A DNA stretch of 64,000 nt, from the NCBI GenBank assembly GCA_046485045.1, contig JAWOHT010000200.1, forward strand, positions 62,001-126,000, read 5' to 3'. The notes beneath the pieces were generated by a model that saw only the letters and a list, made by a program, of their open reading frames with translations, was not told where the DNA came from and did no database searches. The translations under genes and the position numbers were made by a program. Origin of the DNA: JAFGPL01 sp046485045. GTDB lineage: Bacteria > Bacteroidota > Bacteroidia > Bacteroidales > UBA10428. Shown one piece after another: positions 19,301 to 26,379 of this stretch (the stretch's first letter is position 1; each line of letters begins with the position of its first letter).

Positions 19301-19483
19301 CCCGACCAGTTTGGAGGACCTATGGGCAAAAAGTTTAAAATGGTGAGGTTAAAAGGCCTGCTTGAGGATATTAACAAGAAATCGATGGAAGAACAGTACA
19401 ACCATGTTAAAAATTCCTTCAACCTTTGGAAAGATGCCTTTCCGCAGGTTGACGATGTATTGTTCATGGGTATTAAGCTATAG
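16310..19483 (+). CDS. Two-component-regulator propeller sensor with PP2C (SpoIIE) phosphatase output
   Basis: This is a one-protein signal transducer of 1057 residues, starting at the ATG at 16310 rather than a TTG six bases earlier. After a signal anchor come about a dozen reg_prop repeats (GFIWIGTGEGLCRFDG, GNLWFGFQNGAIVSYNG, NLWVSTLRSGVYKF) forming a periplasmic propeller to about residue 600. A Y_Y_Y domain (YRYKLDGFDPGWSD) and a membrane helix near 750-770 follow, then a coiled coil and a SpoIIE-type PP2C domain from about 830. Metal-binding acids are present: Asp848 in VSGDFYWYD, Asp866 in ADSTGHGVPG, and DGMD. It should dephosphorylate a Ser/Thr-phosphorylated partner, perhaps an anti-sigma antagonist, when its propeller senses a ligand. 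It closes the T9SS surface-protein locus, which suggests envelope sensing (inference). Confidence 0.88.
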   Translation: MNRSLSGKLLIVSLTLYYLSSLVSFNQSFKFKRFGVQQGICHPFVYTINQDKNGFIWIGTGEGLCRFDGFDFSSDAVPENVDRDVANISFKDSKGNLWFGFQNGAIVSYNGKKFSPVKTIEPVKGTITGFAEDAEGNVLASSMTGGIIIIKNLQETKRISSELKNNLLTSIYLKNNLLLVGSQEGLNIYLYKPGGLEFELLTGIKELEYTKIQVIKPSSPDGAYWVGTEDDGLFHLNIDNNGSYTIKKTGEQFNLGTLNVQSVYEDEENNLWVSTLRSGVYKFIYSPAENIFSDVIHFTKENGLTGNSIKEVFEDREGNIWIATYGDGLAIFLSDALTFYNYQENGFDNNITAVCAHDSIVWLGSMGGLLKINIAKENEPFRFNTAHGLPNDLITALHYSNNGTLWIGTEKNGLYRMNIASGKISKFNYQANSIGLSVKSIIGEGNSLYAATKEGIFYFNLENNERLHYSTNNGLPHNVIEHIFLDNENNLLFATQANGIYAIDAFGEIQERFITGDYELDFNSIAQDKNGNIWASTYGFGVYFFGKDTIINITAENGLRSDFCYSIIASDEGNIWVGHRLGITKINISNFSLYVYDVEKGITGDCNYNSISKVKNGKLYFGTTEGLICYNPSKDKSALIQPNTNILRIFVNDQPIDLTGDILLPYSKYKIRIEFAGLYYRDPERVLYRYKLDGFDPGWSDVSDQNYVVYPRITDGKYTFYLKSFIENETEISTPVSFKLRVKLPFYKTWWFILLSLLLIVIVIILIIKFRERKQKQLQEYLEKSLAERTKEVVEQKEEIEIKNRDITDSINYAQRIQASILPPIKRLQQNFAGAFVFYQPRDIVSGDFYWYDKISDSKFIIVCADSTGHGVPGAFMSMIGTTLIKDICFREATRSPSEILRSLDQELRNTLNQNLEAEKANDGMDIIVCEIDLKSFYIRYASAMRPMIVYKNGEEIYVKGSRNSVGGHYDKSEKDFQDAGIQLSHGDLIYMFSDGYPDQFGGPMGKKFKMVRLKGLLEDINKKSMEEQYNHVKNSFNLWKDAFPQVDDVLFMGIKL

Positions 19484-19546
19484 GAGAGGTTTCAGAAACA
19501 GAACCGGGTAACTGAAAAAATAAAAGAATTATTTTTTGCAGGGGCT

Positions 19547-20416
19547 TTATTTATAAGCGCTCATTTTCAGAACAGAGATTTCCCTGTCTGACAGAAACCT
19601 CCATTTACCTCTTGCAATCCCTTTTTTCGTAAGCCCTGCAAAATAAACCCGGTCAAGTTTCAATACCTTATAGTCAAGCAGTTCAAAAATGCGCCTTACA
19701 ATACGGTTTCTGCCGGAATGTATTTCAATGCCTATCTGCCTTTTATCTTCAGGATCAACATAATGTATCGCATCGGCCTTTATGAAGCCATCGTCTAATG
19801 TAATACCCGTGGCGATTTTTTCAATATCTGAACTTTTTACGTTTTTATTCAGGGTTACCTGGTATATTTTCATCTTGTTGAATTTCGGGTGCGTGAGTTT
19901 TTTGGTCAGGTCACCGTCATTGGTCAGTAATAATACCCCGGTGGTGCTGCGGTCAAGCCGCCCGACAGGGTAAATCCTTTCCCTGCATGCATTTTTTACA
20001 AGGTCTAGTACAGTTTTGGTTGCATGAGGGTCTTCAACAGTAGTAACATAATCTTTCGGTTTGTTCAAAAGGATATATACCTTTTTTTCTTCTCTTATCT
20101 TCTCGCCATTGTATTTCACAAGATCGCCGGGAGTGACCTTAGAGCCAAGTTCACTCACAATAATACCGTTTACGGTTATTAAGCCGGCACTAATAAGATC
20201 GTCGGCCTGGCGCCTTGAACATACCCCGGTACTTGCGATATACCGGTTCAGCCTTATCTGGTTGTCAACCCCTGCCAGACGATGCCTGGTCTTAGGCTGG
20301 CTTTTTACCAGTGCTTTTCGCTTGGAAGGTTTCAAAATGCCTTCGGCCACATTTTTAAGACCTCTTTTTTTTGAATCGGTAGAAATCCGTTTTCGTTGAC
20401 CCCTGAGTGTACTCAT
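19547..20416 (-). CDS. rluB: rRNA pseudouridine synthase (RsuA/RluB family) with basic N-terminal extension
   Basis: This protein of 289 residues has a Lys/Arg-rich N-terminal tail of about 50 residues. An S4 RNA-binding domain follows (IRLNRYIASTGVCSRRQADDLI), then the RsuA/RluB catalytic domain. The catalytic aspartate lies in PVGRLDRSTTGVLLLTNDGD. The C-terminal GRNRIVRRIFELLDYKVLKLDR is typical. It isomerises uridine to pseudouridine in rRNA. Which position is modified cannot be read from the sequence; RluB (23S 2605) is the best guess. The basic tail is common in Bacteroidota members. The gene stands alone, convergent with the sensor gene. Confidence 0.88.
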   Translation of the reverse strand: MSTLRGQRKRISTDSKKRGLKNVAEGILKPSKRKALVKSQPKTRHRLAGVDNQIRLNRYIASTGVCSRRQADDLISAGLITVNGIIVSELGSKVTPGDLVKYNGEKIREEKKVYILLNKPKDYVTTVEDPHATKTVLDLVKNACRERIYPVGRLDRSTTGVLLLTNDGDLTKKLTHPKFNKMKIYQVTLNKNVKSSDIEKIATGITLDDGFIKADAIHYVDPEDKRQIGIEIHSGRNRIVRRIFELLDYKVLKLDRVYFAGLTKKGIARGKWRFLSDREISVLKMSAYK

Positions 20417-20549
20417 AATTAATTTTTATTATTTTCAGTTAAATCAGAAATGATAAGGGAAGGAATATTTTTTTCACTATTTTTAATCCATAAAATTATG
20501 AAAATTACAAACAGAAATCAATTAAGAATAGTAAAAAGCAGGAATAATA

Positions 20550-21935
20550 ATGACATTAATCAAATCAATTTCGGGCATAAGGGGCACAGTTGGCGGTGTA
20601 ACGGGTGAAAACCTTACTCCACTTGATGTCGTTAAATTTGTATCAGCATATGGCCAATGGGTAAAAAATAAAACGGGCGTTGCAAAACCGGTTGTAGCAG
20701 TTGGCAGAGATGCCCGGATTAGTGGTGAAATGTTCGATATGATTGTATCGGCTACCTTAGCCGGCATGGGCATAGATGTGATTAATCTCGGACTTGCCAC
20801 CACTCCTACTGTAGAAATTGCAGTTACCGAAACCCGTTCGCACGGTGGTATTATTCTTACAGCAAGCCATAACCCCCGGCAATGGAATGCGCTGAAACTG
20901 CTCAATGAATCGGGTGAATTTCTTTCTGCCGCCGATGGTGAAACTATTCTTGATCTGGCAGAAAAAGAAAACTTTATATATGCCGATATAAACTCGCTTG
21001 GGAAAATCAACTACCCTGGGAGTTTTGACGAATTACACATAAATAAAATACTGGAACTACCGCTGGTAGATAAAAATGCCATTGCCGCTGCCGGATTCAG
21101 AATTGCCATAGATTGTGTTAACTCTGTCGGAGGTTTAATTATTCCTAAATTGCTTCACGCGCTTGGCGTAAAAGAGGTAATAGAATTATACTGCGATGCC
21201 AACGGAGAGTTCCCTCATAATCCCGAACCCCTGCCAGAGCATCTTGGCGATATATCCGAAGCGATTGTTAAAAACGGGGCAGACCTTGGTTTTGTCGTAG
21301 ACCCTGATGTTGACCGGTTGGCCATCGTAAACGAAGACGGTACAATGTTTGGTGAAGAATACACCCTTGTATCGGTTGCAGATTATATATTGCAGCATAC
21401 ACCAGGAAATACCGTGTCAAACCTCTCTTCTACCAAAGCACTCAAAGAGATTACAGAAAGTTATAAAAGAAGCTATGCAGCAGCAGCGGTGGGCGAAGTA
21501 AATGTGGTTACAAGGATGAAAGAAACCGGTGCTGTAATTGGCGGTGAAGGCAACGGTGGCGTGATTTACCCCGAATTGCACTATGGCCGGGACGCCCTGG
21601 TGGGCATTGCACTTTTTCTTACCCATCTTGCCAAAAGCGGTTTGAGTTGCAGTAAACTAAGGGCAAAATACCCCCGTTACGTGATCTCTAAAAATAAAAC
21701 CGAACTTAAACCTCAAACCAATGTAGACAATATCCTTGAATCGGTAAAGAAAAAATTCGCACCTAATCCCATTAATACCGAAGACGGGGTGAAAATTGAA
21801 TTTCCGGAGGGATGGGTACACCTCAGGAAGTCAAATACAGAACCCATTATCAGAATATATTCTGAAGGTGACAATGAAATAGCAGCCGGTAAGCTTGCCG
21901 ACAAAATAATTTCAGCAATTCACAGTTTAATATAA
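20550..21935 (+). CDS. glmM: Phosphoglucosamine mutase
   Basis: This alpha-D-phosphohexomutase of 461 residues interconverts glucosamine-6-phosphate and glucosamine-1-phosphate for UDP-GlcNAc synthesis. N-terminal SISGIRGTVGG, the phosphoserine loop ILTASHNPRQWNALK, the metal loop VVDPDVDRLAIV, the sugar loop GEGNGGVIYPE and the phosphate-binding RKSNTEPIIRIYSE are all present. The Arg-Gln after TASHNP fits Bacteroidota GlmM rather than phosphomannomutase, though ManB cannot be fully excluded. A purine-rich GGAATAAT precedes the ATG. The efflux adaptor gene starts 47 bases downstream. Confidence 0.9.
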   Translation: MTLIKSISGIRGTVGGVTGENLTPLDVVKFVSAYGQWVKNKTGVAKPVVAVGRDARISGEMFDMIVSATLAGMGIDVINLGLATTPTVEIAVTETRSHGGIILTASHNPRQWNALKLLNESGEFLSAADGETILDLAEKENFIYADINSLGKINYPGSFDELHINKILELPLVDKNAIAAAGFRIAIDCVNSVGGLIIPKLLHALGVKEVIELYCDANGEFPHNPEPLPEHLGDISEAIVKNGADLGFVVDPDVDRLAIVNEDGTMFGEEYTLVSVADYILQHTPGNTVSNLSSTKALKEITESYKRSYAAAAVGEVNVVTRMKETGAVIGGEGNGGVIYPELHYGRDALVGIALFLTHLAKSGLSCSKLRAKYPRYVISKNKTELKPQTNVDNILESVKKKFAPNPINTEDGVKIEFPEGWVHLRKSNTEPIIRIYSEGDNEIAAGKLADKIISAIHSLI

Positions 21936-21982
21936 AAGTCATTTTTAAACCGAATTTTCTTTAACAGGCAATAGATAAAGAG

Positions 21983-23359
21983 ATGAAAAAAAAACAAATT
22001 GTATTTCTTACCATTTTCGCAGCAGTTATTCTACTCATTATATTATTAGCAAGAATCGGGAGAACCGATGTTGTTGATATTGAAACAGAAGCAAAAAAGG
22101 GTGAATTTGAAGTAAACGTTACTGTTACCGGCGAACTACAGGCCAGGAACTCTGTAAAAATTGAAGCTCCCTATCAGATATTGCGCGAAGTGCAATTATG
22201 GGAGATTTCCATTGGCGAACTTGTTCCCGAGGGAACCGTAATTGACTCGGGTGATTTTGTTGCCAGGTTGAATGCTTCGGAAATAGAAAACCGTTTAAGA
22301 GATATCGAAGCTGAAATTGACAATAGCCTTGCAGAAATAGAAAAAACAAAAATTGACAGCACGCTTGAGCTGCGCTCACAACGCGATAATATTATCAACC
22401 TGAAGTATTCGGTACAGGAAGCGGAAATTACACTCGAACAGTCTAAATTTGAGTCTCCCTCGGTAATTAGGAAAGCACAGATTGATCTTGACAGGATTCA
22501 ACGTGAATATGATCAAACACTCGGTAATTATAAGCTTAAGGTACAACAGTCGGAAGTTAATATAAAGCAGAAATCATTTTTACTTAACAAAAAGCTGCGT
22601 CAAAAAGAAAAAATTTATGAAGCCATGCGGAGCCTGATAATAAGGGCTCCTGCTTCGGGCATGGTAATATACCGTAAAGAGCGCGATGGCGGCAAGGTTG
22701 TTACCGGCAGCAATATTCAGATATGGAGAAATCCGGTGGTGGCAACACTCCCTGATTTATCGTCATTCAATTCTATTACATTTGTTAATGAAATTGATAT
22801 CAGCAAAGTCAAACCCGGCCAGCAGGTGAAAATTGGCGTTGATGCATTCCCTGACAAAAGATTCACCGGAATTGTAAAAACCGTGGCCAATATTGGCGAA
22901 CAATTGCAGAATGCCGATGCCAAACTCTTTGAAGTCATCATCAGCATGAATGAAACCGACCCGGTATTAAGACCTTCTATGACCTCCAGTAACCAGATTA
23001 CCACCAATATCATCAAAGACGCTGTTTATGTGCCCCTTGAGGCGGTATTTACAACAGACAGCCTGACATTTGTTTACAAAAAGAACAAAACCAGGCAGCT
23101 TGTTTTATTGGGTGAAACCAACGAAAACCATGTGATAGTGAAAGAAGGACTTAATGAAGGAGAAAAATTGCTATTATCGGTTCCTGAAAAGGCAGAAGAT
23201 TATAAGCTTACTGGCACCGAGCTGATTCCAAAAATAAAAGCCCAACTTATCGATAAACAAAAAAACAACATTGCTCCATCTCCCGGTCGTGAAAAAAAAG
23301 AAAAGAGAGAAGGCAACAAACCGGATAATGGGAAAAACCAAAGCAATAAAAACCGGTGA
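21983..23359 (+). CDS. HlyD/MacA-type periplasmic adaptor (membrane fusion) protein
   Basis: This protein of 458 residues links an inner-membrane transporter to an outer-membrane TolC-like channel. It has one N-terminal membrane anchor (IVFLTIFAAVILLIILLARI). The first half-barrel contains VTVTGELQARNSVKI. A long coiled coil spans about 95-215, the lipoyl return is LIIRAPASGMVIYRKE, and a beta-barrel domain follows (FNSITFVNEIDISKVKPGQQVKIGV). The C-terminus is a Lys/Asn/Glu-rich tail of about 35 residues, which is odd and probably disordered. It is the first gene of a three-gene efflux set with the permease (39 bases on) and the TolC-like gene. Confidence 0.88.
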   Translation: MKKKQIVFLTIFAAVILLIILLARIGRTDVVDIETEAKKGEFEVNVTVTGELQARNSVKIEAPYQILREVQLWEISIGELVPEGTVIDSGDFVARLNASEIENRLRDIEAEIDNSLAEIEKTKIDSTLELRSQRDNIINLKYSVQEAEITLEQSKFESPSVIRKAQIDLDRIQREYDQTLGNYKLKVQQSEVNIKQKSFLLNKKLRQKEKIYEAMRSLIIRAPASGMVIYRKERDGGKVVTGSNIQIWRNPVVATLPDLSSFNSITFVNEIDISKVKPGQQVKIGVDAFPDKRFTGIVKTVANIGEQLQNADAKLFEVIISMNETDPVLRPSMTSSNQITTNIIKDAVYVPLEAVFTTDSLTFVYKKNKTRQLVLLGETNENHVIVKEGLNEGEKLLLSVPEKAEDYKLTGTELIPKIKAQLIDKQKNNIAPSPGREKKEKREGNKPDNGKNQSNKNR

Positions 23360-23398
23360 TGCCTGACTATAACGAAAAATAAAATCAACGATTCAGAG

Positions 23399-24745
23399 AT
23401 GAAAAGATACCTCCACGACTTTAATATTGCAGTTGATTCGCTTCTTGACAACAAGCTTAAATCTATTCTTACAGCGCTGGGAATTATTTTTGGAGTAGCA
23501 GCTGTTATAAGTATGCTGGCAATAGGCCGTGGCGCCAAAGAAGAAATTCTTGAGCAGATAAAACTTGTAGGTGTCAATAATATTGTCATTTCACCGATAG
23601 TAAAGGCTGTTGATAATCAGGAAGGGATAAAAAGCAACAGCAATGAACTTGAAAAAAATAAGTATTCACCCGGTTTAACCATGTCTGATGTAAAATCTAT
23701 TCAGGAGTTACTGCCCTCAGTGAAAAGTATCAGCCCCGAAATAGCCATGAATTCGTTTGTTGTGCAACACGGGGTAAGAGAATCTGCAAAGATTATCGGG
23801 GTCTCGAAAATGTATTTTGAAATATACAACCTAAAACTCGCGAGTGGTGAAATATTTAACGAATATCAGGAAGAAAACGGGCTGCCGGTATGTATCATCG
23901 GCGATAATATCCGTGCTAAGTTTTTCAGCAAGATAGACCCCCTCAATCAATATATAAAGTTTGGCCCTGTCTGGCTCAAGGTGGTAGGGGTAATAGAAAA
24001 AAGCAACATCAGTCTTACCGGGTTCGAGAATGCAGGGGTGAATGTCTTCAATGACAATATTTACATTCCGGTGAAGACCATGCTGCTGCGTTTCCAGAAT
24101 AGGGCGCTTTACAATTCGGGCAAACTACAGATGGGCGAAACCCTCGACAGACAAGGAAGAAGCGTAAATCCATCTGAAAACATTCAATCCAATTATCACC
24201 AGCTCGACAATATTATAGTGCAGGTACACAGCTCTGAAGTTATGGCGCCTACGGCAGAGATTTTAAGCCGAATGTTGTTTCGGAAGCACTATGAGGTGAA
24301 AGACTATGAAATAAGGCTGCCTGAACTTGAACTCAAACAAGAGCAGCGTACCAAGGATATCTTCAATATCGTGCTTGGCGCTATTGCCGGTATTGCACTT
24401 ATTGTGGGAGGTATAGGCATTATGAACATTATGTTTGCCTCAGTAATGGAGCGAATCAAAGAGATAGGAACAAGACTGGCCATAGGTGCCAAAAAATCCG
24501 ACATCGTGGTACAGTTCCTGTCAGAGGCTGTGCTGATAAGTATTACCGGGGGGGTCATCGGGGTTGTTCTGGGAATTGTGCTGGCCAAGACTATCCAGGA
24601 GATATTTGATATTCTTACCATTGTTACACCAGTTTCGGTATTTATTGCATTTGGTGTGTCTGCTACCATCGGAATTATTTTTGGCTATGCTCCGGCCAAA
24701 CGCGCTTCAGAAAAAGACCCTATCGAATCTTTGCGATATGAATAA
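23399..24745 (+). CDS. ABC transporter permease (MacB/FtsX-type)
   Basis: This is a permease of 448 residues. The N-terminal MacB_PCD region begins with the membrane helix SILTALGIIFGVAAVISML and leads into a large periplasmic domain. Three C-terminal membrane helices form the FtsX domain (GAIAGIALIVGGIGIMNIMF, MERIKEIGTRLAIGAKKSDI, SVFIAFGVSATIGIIFGY), ending in PAKRASEKDPIESLRYE. It carries no nucleotide-binding domain, unlike E. coli MacB, so a separate ATPase must exist. None is encoded next to it here. It sits between the adaptor and the TolC-like gene. The substrate is unknown. Confidence 0.9.
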   Translation: MKRYLHDFNIAVDSLLDNKLKSILTALGIIFGVAAVISMLAIGRGAKEEILEQIKLVGVNNIVISPIVKAVDNQEGIKSNSNELEKNKYSPGLTMSDVKSIQELLPSVKSISPEIAMNSFVVQHGVRESAKIIGVSKMYFEIYNLKLASGEIFNEYQEENGLPVCIIGDNIRAKFFSKIDPLNQYIKFGPVWLKVVGVIEKSNISLTGFENAGVNVFNDNIYIPVKTMLLRFQNRALYNSGKLQMGETLDRQGRSVNPSENIQSNYHQLDNIIVQVHSSEVMAPTAEILSRMLFRKHYEVKDYEIRLPELELKQEQRTKDIFNIVLGAIAGIALIVGGIGIMNIMFASVMERIKEIGTRLAIGAKKSDIVVQFLSEAVLISITGGVIGVVLGIVLAKTIQEIFDILTIVTPVSVFIAFGVSATIGIIFGYAPAKRASEKDPIESLRYE

Positions 24746-24782
24746 AGCTGTTTTAGTGTTTGTTTAATTCAATAATTTTGCC

Positions 24783-26270
24783 ATGAGATTTATTACAACC
24801 ATATTATTTTCCTTATTGTTCTGTTTAAATACATTAAATGCCCAGAAAACATCAAAGGAGTTAACACTCGACGAGGTAATTCAAATAGCCAAAGAACAGT
24901 CATTACAGGCAATTATGGCCAAACACCGGTTCAGGGGCAGCTACTGGGAATACCGCTCATACAAGGCAAAATATTTGCCCATGCTTACCCTTAATTCTAC
25001 AATCTTCAATTTCGACAGGTCAATCAGGCAAAGCTATGCATATGAACAGGGTGAGTGGAGAGAAAGAATTGGCGAGAGCAAATCGCTGAATTCATCGGGC
25101 AGGTTAAACCTTCGCCAAAATATCGGACTCACTGGAGGGAATATATTCATGAGTTCGGGTTTGAACAGAAACGATTTGCTACAAGGCGATTCAGCGATAC
25201 GTTATATCTCAAACCCGATTAGCATCGGCTTTACGCAACCTATAAACGGATATAATGAATTGCGCTGGGAAAAGCGCATAGAGCCCAAAAAGTACGAAGA
25301 AGCAAAAAAACAGTACATTGATGCAATGGAAGCCGTATCGGTGAGAGCTGTCAACTTTTTCTTTGATCTGGCCCTGGCACAGATGAACCTTGAAATTTCA
25401 AATATTAATTTCGAAAATACCGACACGCTATATAAGATTGCCCGTGGAAGGTACAACATGGGCACCATTGCCGAAAACGAGCTGCTTCAGCTTGAACTAA
25501 GCCATCTTAATGCCGGTGCAAACTACAACAATGCATCTATAGACCTTGAGGTTAAAAAATTTCAGCTGCGTTCTTACCTTGGTTTCAACGAAAGCGTAAA
25601 CCTTCAGTTGATTATACCTATGGTCATCCCCGAAATGGAAATAGATGTAACACATGCACTCGAAGAAGCCAGAAAAAACAATCCCGAAATCATTGCGCTC
25701 GATATTCAGATGCTTGAAGCTCAGCGTGAAGTTGCACAAGCCCGTTCTCAAAGAGGACTAAATGCCACGCTTTATACTTCGTTTGGATTAACCAAAGAAG
25801 CACCCAATATTCCCGGTGCATATATCGATCCGCAAGATCAGCAGCAGGTTGAAGTTGGCATACAGGTACCAATTATTGACTGGGGACTTGGCCGCGGAAG
25901 GTACAAGATGGCAAAATCGAATGAAGAGGTGGTAATGACTTCGGTGCAGCAGGAAAAAATTGATTTTGAGCAGAATGTTTTACTCAGCGCCATGCAGTTC
26001 AACCTGCAGGACGACCAGCTGGTGATTGCAGCCAAAGCCGATACCGTGGCAGCTTATCGCTACGAAGTATCAAAAAACAGGTTTCTCATAGGTAAAATAG
26101 ACGTGCTTGACCTAAATGTGGCGCTCGAAGAGAAAGATGTGGCAAGACGCAGCTACATCGCCGCCATGCGAAATTTCTGGAGTTATTATTACAACATGCG
26201 CAGGCTTACGCTTTTTGATTACATCAATAACACACCGCTTGAAACTTCTTTTGAGAACCTTTTTGAATAG
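24783..26270 (+). CDS. TolC family outer-membrane efflux protein
   Basis: This is an outer-membrane channel of 495 residues with signal peptide MRFITTILFSLLFCLNTLNA. Two homologous halves of long alpha-helical repeats are visible: LTLDEVIQIAKEQSLQAIMAKHRFRGSYW in sense at the start, and VTHALEEARKNNPEIIALDIQ at the second half. The end reads RRSYIAAMRNFWSYYYNMRRLT, as is usual for OEP proteins. With the adaptor and permease upstream it would form a tripartite export pump. A TAATTTTG string ends two bases before the ATG and is probably chance. Confidence 0.9.
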   Translation: MRFITTILFSLLFCLNTLNAQKTSKELTLDEVIQIAKEQSLQAIMAKHRFRGSYWEYRSYKAKYLPMLTLNSTIFNFDRSIRQSYAYEQGEWRERIGESKSLNSSGRLNLRQNIGLTGGNIFMSSGLNRNDLLQGDSAIRYISNPISIGFTQPINGYNELRWEKRIEPKKYEEAKKQYIDAMEAVSVRAVNFFFDLALAQMNLEISNINFENTDTLYKIARGRYNMGTIAENELLQLELSHLNAGANYNNASIDLEVKKFQLRSYLGFNESVNLQLIIPMVIPEMEIDVTHALEEARKNNPEIIALDIQMLEAQREVAQARSQRGLNATLYTSFGLTKEAPNIPGAYIDPQDQQQVEVGIQVPIIDWGLGRGRYKMAKSNEEVVMTSVQQEKIDFEQNVLLSAMQFNLQDDQLVIAAKADTVAAYRYEVSKNRFLIGKIDVLDLNVALEEKDVARRSYIAAMRNFWSYYYNMRRLTLFDYINNTPLETSFENLFE

Positions 26271-26379
26271 GAATTATCAAAAAAAAGGCATGCGGGTCTT
26301 GAAAATCAAGAGTTTACTAAAGAAAGTGCCTCACTTGAAAGACGAGCATAACGCAGTAATTGGCGTTTTCTCAGAGCCA

